From the NCBI RefSeq assembly GCF_018691265.1, contig NW_024881303.1:14315777-14379776 (forward strand): a DNA stretch of 64,000 nt, written 5' to 3'. The notes under the pieces were generated by a model that worked only from the letters and a program-made list of their open reading frames with translations, had not been told where the DNA came from and searched no databases. Positions 1 to 12,430 of the stretch are shown here, in pieces; position 1 is the first letter of the stretch, and each line of letters begins with the position of its first letter. Origin of the DNA: Tyto alba (lineage: Eukaryota; Chordata; Aves; Strigiformes; Tytonidae). Position numbers and translations under genes: made by a program.

Positions 1-3000
1 TCCCATTGCTGATACACCTGATAGCTCAGCTGGGGAGTGCATAAGCTTAACTATAGTTTTGAATGTTCAAACTTGTTAGATAGGCTTAGATATGTAGATT
101 ACTGAAAGTAAATAGAAGAAGAGAAGAGGGTTAGCTCTGCATCTTACAGAAGGGAGGTGAGTGACTAATTGAACTTGCTGGGACTGTTGCTTCAGACCTA
201 ACTAAGACCTGAAAAGTTCTTCCCCACCCATGCCACAAATAGTTCAGCCTAATTCCTTGAGGCAGTGCAGCAGCTGGAAGTGTCTGCCCTTCTGTGTAAA
301 GAGGATAGAGTTATTAGTTGAGTTTCATGGGCTTGTGTTCATGCGCTTCTAGCTCTTGGACAACTGAGGCTTGCACTCCTGGTGGAGGAGATGTCAGGCT
401 TGTCCTGCGTGGAAAACTTTGAGTCTTTGAGTGGTCAATTGCAAGCGAAAATCTGTAAGGAAGTGAAAATCCTTTGGCAAAACAGTTACTGTAGAAAATC
501 CTCTGTCCGTTAAAACAAGTTGGTTTTTCTTTTCTGCAAATTGAGAAGAAAAATTCACCGCCTCTTTGGTGGAAGAATGTAAGGGGACAGATCCTTTCTG
601 GATAGCTTTAAAGTTTGAACTTCATAACAGGCAGGGGTAGAAACCTCCCATTGTTTTCCTGCTTAACCTCACAGCAAATTCTTCACTCAACAAAGGTCTA
701 GATTTTTCAGATCTAGTCTCTTAGGCACTTGAACTTCTAGTAGTTGAATTGTGTAACATGGATGACCTCTCGGTATATCTATTTTTGGTTTTAATTATTG
801 GCAATTAGAAAGTAGAATAAAGATCTTTATTTGGTTCCTGCATTATTGAGAGGAAGGGAGAAATAGGATCATAGAATAACTGGATCTTAGTCTTGGAAAG
901 TTACTGGCTCTTCAACTTGCTTATCAGAAAAGTAAATTCAGCTTTGTCCTTTGCTACAGGTGTGTCATTCAGAATGTTGTGAGTAATGTGTTTGCCACTG
1001 GAAAGACCTTTACCCTAGGAGCGTGACATATTTGAAAGAGGAAAAAATAGGCTGTGCTGTAAGCCTATAGATATTAAAGATGAGTGACATGAGTGTGCAG
1101 TAAGAACTTGCCCCACTAGTGTAATGAGAGATTACACAAGAGAGAATGAAATTTAACATTATAATGAAGGATCTGCTCTAAAAAAAACACTATAGACTTA
1201 GGACTAGATTAGTCTTTGCATGAAGCCTTACAACTATAAAATATTGCATTATTTACCAAATGAGTAAAAAGAGTCTCTCTTCATTATCTGAAGGATTGAA
1301 TATACTTATGGAGAGCAGGGACAGGAGAAGGAGGCAGAATTCAGTACTCTTCCTACAAACTTCAATAAAAACTGTAGTGTTACCAGAGGCAAACTAGTTA
1401 CTCATTAAGCTTGTGGGAAAAGGAAAAGACATGGTATGAAACCAGATTTATTAGACAGACAAGACTGGAAGACATGGTAGATGTGTTGGTTTTGAATTGC
1501 AGATTTCATTAACCCTATGATGGCCAGGAGGACTAGCTTGAGTGCTCCTCCCTGGTCAAGGACTATAGAGGGAACTTCTGTAATATGCCTTCTATCATTC
1601 TAAACATTATTTATCAGCTGCTTGTCATAAGGATCTTTATATTCTGTATACTCCTAGGACAATGGGTCTAGAGCAGTTATGGTGAAATATTAGGTTGCAT
1701 TTAACTTTTTCACCTATCAGATACAGTGGAGTAGGATCGGGATCCTGTTGCTGTGCTCTACAAGCACAAAACCAATAGCAACGTTTCAGTCTAAAAATGT
1801 GATTTCTAGCCTAACACCTTGATCATCATGAAGAAAAACCTCAGTATACCAGGTGCCAAATACCTAATAACCTTCTTGCAGACTTTGCAATCTCTTGTTA
1901 TCCTTCCACGATACCTTCTATTCACAAACTAGCGATGAGTTAAAACTTACAATTGAGATCTGTAAGGAGGAAGGGAGGGAGGAACTGAATCAAATAATCT
2001 CCAAGCGTAATATGGAGAGCTTGAGGGGGAAGGCAGGAACAGGATTTAGGAATACTTTGTCACAGGGCCTTCTTCTTTGAGATGATCTATGATCTGGCTG
2101 CAAAACTTGCTACCTGGAAACTGCCATCCAGAGGTTTTGTACTGCATCCAGGATGCAAGTTAGAGGATGACTCTTCTGGCCTCAAACGTACCTATGAGAT
2201 GTAGTTTATTGCTGTATTTAAAAGGGAATTTGCATTAAAATCAAATTACTTTCTGCCCTCCCACCCTCTAGATTTTCTGGTAGGTAAGGAGGAGATAATT
2301 TTGTTTTACATATGGAGATGCTGAAAGAAATTACAATAGATGAGGTGTTTTTAATGGGAAACTTCTACATAGATCCATTGTAAAAGAAACCACTTTTTAA
2401 ATGATTTCCTGCCATGTGATAGCGAAATGGGAACCTGTACCTAACAAGCTTCCTTGTATTTTCCATAAGAAAAGCCTTCAGAAGTTCTCCATCTAACCGC
2501 ATTCATTAAATTTTCCCCTTTCCCCCTTCCTTTGTCACAAATATTTTAGTTTACCTTCCCCCTTCCATTGTTTCTGTACATCTCATACAGTTGTCCTGCC
2601 CAGAGCACAGGGACCTTGCCAATGGTGCAAGGGCTGCCTGCCTTCCTGCACAAGGTGCTGCTGAGCACAAACCCAAGCAGAGCAAAGAACTAATTCATGT
2701 AGGTGTGAGTCCCTGTCCTGCAGCAGGGTAACCCAGTCCAGTGCAAGCCCCTGGTCATCTCTTGTGGTTTCCATACTGATCTTCTCACTCAGAACAAGTT
2801 GCCACTGTACTCTGCAGGAAGGTGCTAAATGGATAAGCTTGGTGAACAAGCAACTCCTCCATCACCTGATGGTGGCAAGCAGCTTGCCAGACATGACTAG
2901 ACTGCCTGATTCCAGAATATGGTGTGTATGATCTTCAAAATTCACTACTGGGTATTTTGCTTAATCATCTTAATTATCAAATAATACTTGTATTCTAAGT

Positions 3001-5322
3001 GTCTGTTTTAAATCTGTAATACATCTCCAGAATATATGTATGGAATATATTTAAGTGCAATTTTCCAGACCTGCATGTTGTGTCTGCCTGAGCTCTTCAG
3101 CACTATGCCCAGACTACACTGCTACTCATGTTTGCTGAAACTGCAGAAACTATTGGGTTGAACATAGGCTGTTTATTGGCCTCTTTCCTTGGCCATTTTT
3201 TCCTACTTTGTCACTAGGGTCATTTTAAGTTAGCCTTTGGTGCCAGAGGGCACAGCTACTGCCTGAGACATAGTTTATAGGAGCTGAACTTGTTTCTATG
3301 AACCTCCAACCTTCCACTTTCATGTGCAAGTGGCAATACAGAGAGACTTTCTGAAGCCCTCGTAGTGCTTAAGAGTCTAACATGATCAGAAAGCTCTGCA
3401 GAATAACGTAACTAGCTGAGAAAACATGTCTGGTTCAGACTACTGTCTCTGTGGACAAGAAAAAGATGGAGTTTCTGGAGAAGAGGGCAATGGTAGACTT
3501 ACCGTATGAACTTGGCTAGCATAGATAGGGGCTGAGTTACTGTTGCAAGTCAAAATTCAGGCAGAACTTCTAAAATGGAGGTAGGAGGGAAGGTCTGTAA
3601 GTAGGGAATGACCAAGTCAGAGCTAGAGTGAAGCTTTTGGGGTTGGGTATCTGAGGCCCACTTTGTGTCTGCATAAGGCTTCGTTAGTAGCTTTCAAGGG
3701 ACCTTACTGTCTAAATAGTCCTCCCTCTCATCCTTCAGCTATTTCAATTACCCAGCTGAGAAAAGGGAGGATACAAAACCCAGATTAAATTATTTGACTG
3801 TGGATACAGGAGGAGCACAGGGAACTATATCTGCATCTCCAGAGATCTTACCTGGTGCCTGGAAATCACTCTTCTTCTAGTCATTAATAAATATCTCTAA
3901 GGGGAATGCTGATATTGTCTGAATCCCGTTGAAAATGAACCACATTTGAAGTACAGACCAACACTTTAAAGTAGGATATAGAGAATTATTAGTAAGTCAG
4001 TGGTATTCAATGAAAGGCTGAATGCAATTAGACCTGAACTGAGTCTTCCACCTCCAACACAGCACTACCACACCATGAGCACAAGAAGTGCATAGGCGCT
4101 GAGGTACAGAGGTGAAAGTTCTTAATGAAACTTGTACATTGTCCAAACTACCTCACAGGGAAGTATCTGCTAGGAAACTGAATTAACGAGATAACTAGCA
4201 GTGAGCCTTAGTGGCTTATAATTTAACTGTCGTTGGGATTCTTACCTTTTCACAGTCAGAATGCTGTGTTAAGATTTCACTGTTACACCTTGGATGCTGA
4301 TGAAACTCTCCTCCCAGAGACAATTTCTATGTAACCCTTCTGCTCTTCACTGGAAGTCTGTACTGTGCTTAGCATAGCTGGCTTTAAAATTCTGCAGGGT
4401 TTTTAAAGAGAGAAGTCATGCTGTCCAGCAAGACAAACTACTCTAGAATAGAGCCTTGTTTGTCTAGGAGGTGGAGCCGTAATAAAAATATGCAAGCGTA
4501 CTATAGTTACCAGACTCTGCTGGTTCATAAGTGTGTTCAAAAAGCAGAGCATCTAGCTGGAGCAGGGACTATGGATAACTTGGGAATCCTCATAGTCACC
4601 TCAACATCCCAGGATTGAAACCTCTTTGTCCCCTGGTTCTGGCCTTACTCCCAGTACAAGTGCCACCCCCAGTGAGGCACAGTGCTTCTTTGATGGCAAC
4701 AGCCTTAAGACTTGGGGAGGGGATTTGTAACAGGGCTGAAATTTTATTAGGGTTGTGATCTACTAATAAATCTTGCAGCATTTTTAACACCAGACTGAGG
4801 AGAACTGACAGCCCCTGCAATTGCCTCTGCCTGCTGGAAAAACCCAACTCAGATTTGCATCATGGTAGCAGAATGGAGGAAAGAAAATTAAGTGTAGGCA
4901 AGGTTGTGTCTGGCATTTTCTCAATTGTTATTTCTCTAACTGGAATCCTCGAAAGATGAGTAGTATGAGTGTCAAACAGGGCTTTAAATACAGTAAATTG
5001 ATGCCTTGGCAATTTATGAGGAGAATTAGTCATCTCCTTGTGGAGATCCCTCCACCTCCAAAATGAGAGAAAATAGTTTTGACTGAAGGCAGTGATCCAT
5101 TGTGTTTCAAATTCTGACATTGTGAGGCAAAACTTACATCAGGAATCTGCGAAGAAGTATCTAAATGTATTTAAGTACATCTCATTTGGCTGAACTTCAG
5201 AAGCTCACAAGCGGTAACAAGTAACTTCAGGTTATGGCTGTGCTATCAGATCTGAACGTGAAGACTGAAACACACCCCACGCCATGCAGCTAAACAGCAC
5301 GTTCTCTCTCTTCTTCTTCCAG
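1..5322 (+). other. DEGS2: DEGS2 last intron (3' part)
   Basis: This stretch precedes the last DEGS2 exon and ends in a strong acceptor: a tract of about 20 mostly pyrimidine bases followed by AG at 5321-5322. No frame on either strand in it resembles the large second DEGS2 exon with its histidine boxes, so that exon must lie left of the window. The interior is AT-leaning, ordinary intron sequence. A short stretch near 864-900 weakly resembles the end of a reversed CR1 element, too little to annotate. Confidence 0.8.
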
Positions 5323-5466
5323 GTGAAGAAGATTGCAGCAGAATATTACGATAACCTCCCACATCACCTGTCCTGGATTCGAGTTCTGTGGGACTTTGTT
5401 TTTGATGACACTATTGGTCCTTATTCAAGGGTTAAGAGACTATATGAGCTGGCACAAGAAAGCTAA
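5323..5466 (+). CDS. DEGS2: DEGS2 terminal coding exon (sphingolipid C4-hydroxylase/desaturase, C-terminus)
   Basis: DEGS2 is a multi-pass ER membrane enzyme of the fatty acid desaturase family. It converts dihydroceramide to phytoceramide by C4-hydroxylation and also has delta-4 desaturase activity. The exon opens in phase 0 after AG at 5322 and encodes 47 residues, starting [15 protein letters not shown], running through [13 protein letters not shown] and GPYSRVKR, and ending ELAQES before TAA. The WDFVFDD and GPY-RVKR pattern fits DEGS2 better than DEGS1, whose tail has a DFVMDD/SPYSRMKR pattern and a different C-terminus. The catalytic histidine boxes are in earlier exons outside the window. 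The tail-to-tail neighbour EVL supports the call, since the same order is known in human. The ATG at 5284 lies in the intron and is not a start. Confidence 0.93.
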   Translation: MKKIAAEYYDNLPHHLSWIRVLWDFVFDDTIGPYSRVKRLYELAQES

Positions 5467-5675
5467 TGGACTAGTTCCGCCTGCTGCATTGATGTTTTGT
5501 TTGTCTGTTTGAATGACTTGAGTTTTCTGCAGAAGCAGAAGGATGTTTGTGCGTGCTGAATTAGCATTGGTGTGTGGTCCTTAGACCAAGAGGATGAGTG
5601 TGAAAATTGAGAAATTGGATGCACTATTTTAGACTATTGATACTTTTCAATAAAGAGTATTTGTATATGTAGCCC
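5467..5675 (+). other. DEGS2: DEGS2 3' UTR with polyadenylation signal
   Basis: Short untranslated tail after the DEGS2 stop. A canonical AATAAA lies at 5649-5654, so cleavage is expected some 10-30 bases later. The exact end is inferred. Confidence 0.75.
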
Positions 5676-8600
5676 TGAGAAACTAGATTAGAGTGAGCTA
5701 TGATTATGTGAACCTTTGGTCTAGGCTTAGAATTAACTTCCTGGGCCATGTGTGCCTATGTCTGAGTTTTGGCCTGGCCTGCAATGGAGAATGCTTGGTG
5801 CGTGTACGTGTGAGCATGCACATGTGTAGTTTAGGACTGGTTTCTCTTCATGCTAGATTAGATGTAGATGCTCTGCGTGCACAGGATTCTGAAAGCAGGA
5901 AGGACTGGCACGCAGGAGTAAATGATACTTTCTAGAGAACGCAAGGGTGCCTTCAGCTCAATGTCTTGTCTAATCTAATATTTTCTGATAAACTGGTAGC
6001 AAAGATTTTGTATATGCAATGGAATATGTGTATATTTTTGTACATTTATATCATTATTTTAGTAGTTGTTGTTTGACCTTTATGCCAGGGCTTTGTCTAA
6101 ACCATTTCTGAATGCATTTCTATTCTTAGGATCTAATATTTAGAGTAGCTAACTGTCAGAGCTGAACTGTGGCACGGAGAAACCGTTTCTTTAGTCTTCC
6201 ACTCACTGCCTGATCAGCAGTATGGATGTGCCCTGTAGGAACAGGGTAGTACTTTATCACTCACCTTTTCAACAGTATTCATAACTTCATATTTCTCATC
6301 CTTTTCCCCACTGTAAGTCCTTCTGGGATTGGAAAGGTTCTTGCCAAGGTTGTTAATATTCCGATTACCTTTCTTGGTCTCCTCTATATTAATCCCCTTT
6401 CTGTGCAAAGGAGTTCCGAGTATGTGTCAGTAAAGCCATGGAGACAGTATGGTGATATTTGTTTCTACCTGCTTTCAGAGTAATTGTAACTTTTTTTCTT
6501 TGTCATTCAAGGAGCACTGACTTGATATTTGTGAAGCACATGATACTCCAGTTATATAAAAGTTGCCACTGATAGTGTTAAGGGGATATACCTGGAACAT
6601 GGGGCTGGGGTTGTTTCTCTCCCTACATATCTTACTTTGTGCTATTGACATTAACCTTTACCTGTCATTTCTACCCACTGGAATAGTTAAATCTTCCTGC
6701 CTGTCCTCTCCAACTATAAACTTCTGGCTATCTTCAATAATTCCATATCAACAAAACCTTAATCACTGTACCTTTCTCCAAGCAGAACAGTATCTTGGGA
6801 GTCAGGAGTTCAGATGCCATCTACCAACTTCCCTCCACCCTGGAGAGATAACAACTTATTTCTGTCCTTACTAAGTGGTTAAAAGAGAGATCTATAATGG
6901 TCCTTTTATACTCTAACCCTCTAACAGTTTGACTTTTTTGTTTTCTTCTGGAAATCCATGTTTGTAACAAAGAGGATTATTGTGCATTCTCATTGGTTCC
7001 TCAAAGTATGCTATTAGACCTGGAAAGCCTGATTTCCTCAATAAACACAATTTTGTTCCGTTTCATTTCTTCTTCCTACAGCACTGGTCCATTTGCTAGC
7101 CTGGCACAGCAGGTAGCCAAGCTAGCCTGCTGCAATTTGGGTTCCTCCTCCTCCTCCATTTCCCCTTCCATTTTTCTCACCCATCTGATTTTGGCAGTTG
7201 GGTAAATACCTGTTTTCTCAGCAGTGCAAGATCCTTTGTGATGCAGGGGCTGAATACCAGTTCATTCACAGATGCTGATTTGGTCGGTGGGTTGTGCTTC
7301 TGGAAGAGGAAGAATGTGGCTTGTTCAGACACTTCAGCCTTCACTGCTTCTTCAGTAAAGAACATACTTAACATGTTATGTCTTAATTATTAAGGCCTCT
7401 TTTCTCCTGAAGGAAGAAGCTTTGGTGTGGGAACCTCCATTGACTTCTTTGTATCAGTGCTCATGTCAGAGAGCTTCAGTTTTTTATTAATTTATTTCAA
7501 TGTTGCTGGCACTCCACGATCATATATTCCGGTTTCTGTGTTCTCAGCAAGTTGTTCCTCAACTCTCTTGGCCAGTTTAGCAAGTTAATATAAAAACCAT
7601 AATAAAGATTATGCTATCTTCCTCAATCTGACTATTGTCCTTCTCCTTTGTGGTGAGTGACCTTTCTATAGTTCCCTTACTCAGCTGTTCCATGATGCAG
7701 TCACCTATGAGGTCTACAGTAGCCTAGCCTGACACAGAGGCTATGTTGTAAACAGAGGGTAACCAAAATTGGCAAATGCTTCTTACCCTGCCTCCCATCA
7801 GTATTTCCATCACATTCCTAGCTTGCTTTGCCTGGGCAGCCCCACAGCCCTCTTGCTGTGCTTTCTCCACCTCGGTGGGAATTTGAAGTGTCTGTAAGCC
7901 TGCTGTCTGCAGATGTGCGGTGCAAGCCAAGTTTCAGTGTGTCTGGGTGCTGCTGGAGAAAGCTGTGATCCTGTCTTCTCTATCAGCACTTGTACTTGCC
8001 ACTACCAGTAATGTTGAGAGAACAGGGTTTTTTTTGTAACCACAGGGCATATGGTCTGGGTTAAAAGTACATTAGGGCTATATATAATTTTATTCTCTTT
8101 GCTTAAAGATTAATCCAGATCGCCTTCACTGTGTGGCCCCACTAATACTCTGGCAAGAGGAGGCAGGAGGAACAAATAGCTGTGTGATGGGTTAGAGTGG
8201 AGGTTAGTGCCCCCTTTGATTTCTTCGATGTAAAATGCCTGTGGCCTGCCCTGTTGCAGCAGCTCAACAAGCATACCATGAAGGGACACCCTTCTCTACA
8301 GAGGCAACAGGCACACCGAATTGTTGTCTGGGAGGGGGAATCCTCCATCAGTGCCACTACTGCAAATAAGCCTCCCCGTGCATCCCTGTCACTGGAGCCG
8401 AAAGCTGGGAACCAGCAAAGCGCTGGTGATGCCAGGACCACTCCCCTGCCCCTATCAGCCAAGCTTCCCCTTCTGCCGCTGCGCACCTTGCTCCCACAGC
8501 TATTAAGTAAATGCCAGCTTATTATGTCTTAATTATATGAGGCCCACAAAGATAGAAGAAAAAAGTAAGAAAAACTAATTTACAGCTGGTGGCTGATGTT

Positions 8601-10261
8601 AGCGGAGGGGCATGCTGTATCCAGGCTGTATACTCTGCCTGGTTATTACTGACCTTAGGTATAATGCCACATTCCAAGGGAAGACGTGAACCATGCCAGG
8701 CCCTAACTTCCTGAAGCTTAATTAAGATTATGGGAGAGTTTCACAGAATGGTTGTGATCATTTCAGAGACAGCAGTTTTGAAAAGTACTTGTCACCATCA
8801 GGTATGCCATTAAATGGGTTTATAATTAAGAAATACATGAGCTACTATATGAGATTTATGCAAGAGAGCATTATAATCTTTGCTGCTACTGATGCTTGTC
8901 TGTGCTCTTCCTACTGGGAAGGCTCCTCCTCCTGGTCCTGGGGTTGTTGTATTGTCATTTGCCTGCTTTAGTTCCCATGTGGAAATCTCACCCCTCTGTC
9001 TAACCTGTCTCGCCTTCTGCTGGCATTAAACAGCTAACAGATACCAGGCTTGGTTTGGAGTTTACCATTGCATTAAACTAACATTTCTCTAATTTCTCCT
9101 GTATTTAATCTACAGTATAACCACACTGTAAAAAAGACACTTTTCTAGACGGCAGATTGGGTTGCTTTGAAGAGTGCTAAAGGACAACGCCACACTCTCC
9201 AAGCCAAAGCGGGTAACATTTCACAACTAAGTGCAAAGCACAGCCCGCTCTGCCTCCTCTCCTGGGTCTCCTGTTGCTGGCTGGCAGTCCCTCCTGCCTG
9301 CTGCTGTGCTCGGGGAAGGTCTGGGGGACACGAGCAACGGGACAGCCACAGACCCTCCTGGGCTGCTGCACCAGGCTCTGCTCCCAAAACTATTCCTGGG
9401 GCCTGGCTTTTAAAACACAATCTTCAGTATGGCCTGAAGCAAAACTGGGGGCTTGGAAAAAGTCTGAGATTTCAATAGCTGAACTCCAATCTCTCGCCTT
9501 TTGCACAAAGTTATCAAGAAGATGGTATCAAGACTACTGCCATGTAAAGCTTGCACCAAACTGAGTCAAGAAGAAATTCCCAAGATTGCACTAGTGGAAA
9601 GAATGGCTCTGAAGGAAAAAAATTGTGTGACCTTAAAGATATGACTGGGTGTGCGCTGTTGTTTGGTGTCCTGTACTCATTTCTTTGACTTTACTTTCTG
9701 TGAAATAAAGCTCAAGACCTGCACAACATTAACAAATGAAACGTGAGCTACTAACAAATGACCCCCCGTAAACCTCTCGTTCAGCAGTGCTGTGCCAGCG
9801 ATTACAGCTTGCCTCCTCCTAATGCCTTCGGTAGCCTCCTTCTGCATAAATACCTCCCTTTTATTTACTGAGAGCCCTTATGAGTGCAGGTGATGGGACC
9901 TGTTTTTTCAGTGATGACAGGAGACGCAGTGGGACATTAGTGGTGGCCTAAGAAGATCTGTAAGCCACTGTCCTTCCCTGACAAAACGTTGCTGAGGTTG
10001 CAACAACACTGACTGCAGGAGCTGGTGCTCAGCCGGCGATGCGAGGAGGGGCCGGGCAGGTGAGAGCCACATCTCCCTGTAAAGGCAGGCAGGGCTGCTG
10101 CCATCGCACCACCCCCAGATGCTCAGGCTCTCTCCTCGTGCTCGGCGGCGCTGGCCGGGCAGAGCTGCCACTCCACGGTGGCTCTCGGTCACCTTCCTCT
10201 CATCGTCAACCCAAGTGACATAGAAGTGTGAGAGCTCGAGGGACGAATGAAACAAAGAAAG
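5676..10261. other. DEGS2-EVL intergenic region
   Basis: Spacer between two convergent genes. No recognisable gene. Two GC-richer patches (about 8190-8510 and 9170-9420) are open in several frames on both strands at once, which points to a low stop density and not to coding. A polyadenylation signal AATAAA at 9703-9708 on the plus strand could mark an unannotated noncoding transcript. No repeat family was recognised with confidence. Confidence 0.6.
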
Positions 10262-10838
10262 GCAGGGCCATGTGGACAATGAACAGTTTATTACCAATAT
10301 GAACACAGATACTGTGATGCACTGACGTACCATTTTTTTATATTGTGATAACTCTGAGACAAAGAACTTGTTGGCTGACAACTAACATGTCTCTGTTTCT
10401 TCTGGTGATGCCACAATACATTTCTGTTGGCAAAGGATCTTCATTTACATTGCAGACTACTAGTAAAATTACTTTGAAGTCATCTATCAAAAGCAAATGG
10501 TTCACGTGTGTTCTTATCTACTACTAAAAAGAAAGGTAATACATTTAAATAAGCAAATACAAAATACAAAAAAGGCTGACAAATCCAATGTGCAGTGTCA
10601 GATGAAATCTAAAAAATCCAGAAATTTAAAATTTAATATTCTTTAGATTAAGACTTTTAAAATGAAGCGAATCCAAGGCAGCAGCAAGCTTCAAAGTGTG
10701 CTGAGTCTGCTAATAAAAAGGGTATAAGAACAAAGACAGTGCCGGTGTCCTCTCTCACCATCTTGCATGACCTTGGTACTCTTAGAAATAATCCGATCTT
10801 CCTAGCATTCTTAGTACCGTCCAAATGCTTTGCAATCA
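10262..10838 (-). other. EVL: EVL 3' UTR
   Basis: Runs from the base after the stop codon down to an estimated cleavage point near 10262-10275. The minus strand carries AATAAA at 10292-10287. A weaker ATTAAA-type signal near 10631-10636 could give a shorter 3' UTR. The end is inferred from the signal position only. Confidence 0.75.
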
Positions 10839-10876
10839 TTATGTTGTACTGATTCTACTCAACTCCTGCCGTATGG
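10839..10876 (-). CDS. EVL: EVL terminal coding exon
   Basis: Thirty-eight coding bases after the acceptor TTTTCTAG. The first two bases complete an alanine codon begun in the previous exon; then come IRQELSRISTT and TAA. Human EVL ends almost identically (IRQELSGISTT). This is the last turn of the C-terminal coiled coil that makes Ena/VASP proteins tetramers, plus a short tail. It is too short to show up as an open frame and was found by searching for the reverse complement of the expected ending. Confidence 0.93.
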
Positions 10877-11928
10877 CTAGAAAACCAAACCAGAAAGTTA
10901 ATGCATAATGTTATACCCGGTGTGATGGAAAATGCTAAGTATAGAGATTGCAGAAAGTACACGCTGGTAAAAGGATGAGTGGAAGGTAAAAGGATGAGTA
11001 AGGGTAAGCAGTCAGCTGTTTGCTTGCAAACTGCAGTACTGGTTTAAGAAGTTGCACCTGTGGTTTATATGACTGTCTTATTTTGCACTGGAATGAACTA
11101 GGGAGGCTCTGAGGGCCAAGCTGCTGGGACGGTAGCGTACAGGCGAGGGTCTCCTCAACTGCAAACTGTCCCGAGGTTTTGTGAGCACACAGGTCTAGGG
11201 CAAGGGGACAGGGAATGGATTTTAGCTGTTTTACAGTCTCCTCTTTTTCCACTTCTGTGTGAATCTAAGATGGGGAGTGCAGGGTGTGGACATGCATCTT
11301 CATATGCCCTAATGCGGGCTTCAAATAGGTATTTTGCTGTGCATTTCAATAATGGCCCTGAAAAATACATTTAGTCATACATTGCAGAGCAATTTATAAA
11401 AAAGCACTGATACATTTAGTACAGATGTTGTACTTTTCAATTAATTGTAAAAATACATGGCTATTTGGAAAGCTGTAATTGAGTGAAGGTCTGAAATAGC
11501 TCTTCAAGCATAGAAAGCCTACAGAAAACGCTCAGGATTTTCAGTTTGGTACCTTTGTCCCCTCCTCATCCCGGACCTGTGTGGCTGGCTAGTTACAAGT
11601 GATTTCACGCTCCCTGACTGATAAATTGACATGCCATGGGCTACGAGCAGGCCCTTTCTCACCCTCCACCTGTGAGAAACATTGTCCACTGAATTTCTCA
11701 CAGGTTGGGGGCGAAAATACTTGTCAACAGCCTAAAAATAAAGGATGTAAACACAATGTCGTGATCAGAGCTCAGATAAGGTAGATGCTTGTTCTTCAAA
11801 TGTGTACATAAATCAGAGCTGCTCAGAGAAGTCTGAAAACACCAGGGAACTCTCTGCAGTTCCTATCATCTTATCTACAGAAAATTAGTCATAAAGATGA
11901 GAAAAATAATGATTTTTCTCTTTCTTAC
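10877..11928 (-). other. EVL: EVL last intron
   Basis: Intron between the two last exons, about 1.05 kb. It has an imperfect tandem repeat in which a 15-base unit at 10966-10980 recurs at 10985-10999. Nothing else was recognised. Open frames near 11155-11370 and 11519-11701 do not match EVL and have no consistent splice sites. Confidence 0.8.
10966..10999. repeat. Short tandem repeat, 15-base unit twice
   Basis: GGTAAAAGGATGAGT at 10966-10980 and again at 10985-10999, separated by GGAA. It lies in the last EVL intron, about 100 bases from the terminal exon. Confidence 0.85.
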
Positions 11929-11986
11929 CATCAATTATCTCCTCTTTCACTTTGTGTAACTCTCTTACAACTTCCTCCAATATTTC
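11929..11986 (-). CDS. EVL: EVL coiled-coil (tetramerisation) exon
   Basis: Fifty-eight bases that start in phase 0 after TCATCAG and end one base into a codon before the donor GTAAGA. It encodes EILEEVVRELHKVKEEIID, practically identical to mammalian EVL. The heptad-like spacing of I, L, V, L and V and the many acidic and basic residues are those of the right-handed coiled coil that tetramerises Ena/VASP proteins, which is needed for processive elongation. The carried G combines with CC of the last exon to give alanine. Confidence 0.95.
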
Positions 11987-12363
11987 CTGATGAGACAAAA
12001 CACAAGTCAGCTGCTCAGAATTTCCTTCTAACTGGTGGAAGAAAATGCAAGTTTAATACGGTTGTGCTTGTCCCCCGCCTCCGCTGACGATCAGAGCCTA
12101 GCACTACTAACAGCTATGTCTGCACTCCCAGGCCAAGGATGCAGAAGATGCTGGCATATTTATTTGCACATTTCTGTACAGACATCTTGCTCAAATAGCA
12201 GTGAGATTGTGCTCTCTTGCTGCTCACCAGCTAGCCCTTCTCTACGCACCTAGTTATAGAGGAAATCAGAAGACTGAACAGCTGTTTTGCTTGTACGGCG
12301 CATGCATGGGGGAAAATGGGTAGCTCTTCAAATCTCTTACGTGCGAAAGACCTTTTCACTCAC
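11987..12363 (-). other. EVL: EVL intron
   Basis: Short intron of 377 bases with canonical GTGAGT donor and TCAG acceptor. No embedded feature was recognised. Confidence 0.85.
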
Positions 12364-12430
12364 CTGTTTCATTCGATCAAAATCTAAGGCATCCATAGCC
12401 ACGTCATTGCTGCTGCTCACTGGCTTCATC
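12364..12430 (-). CDS. EVL: EVL pre-coiled-coil exon
   Basis: Sixty-seven bases after the acceptor CTCAAG, donor CAG|GTGAGT. The first base completes an arginine codon; then MKPVSSSNDVAMDALDFDRM and KQ follow. The human counterpart reads MKPAGSVNDMALDAFDLDRMKQ. It leads directly into the tetramerisation helix. The acceptor exon is joined either from the 21-residue insert or, if that exon is skipped, from the exon at 14879-14945; both leave AG as the carried bases. Confidence 0.93.

Noticed and set aside
5284..5322. ATG at 5284 as the start of a small gene running into the DEGS2 exon
   Set aside because: The segment before 5323 is the pyrimidine tract and AG of the acceptor; only the part after it is protein-like.
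8735..8775. CR1-like TTTCACAGAATGGT stretch
   Set aside because: The match is too short and stops at once; no further CR1 blocks follow.
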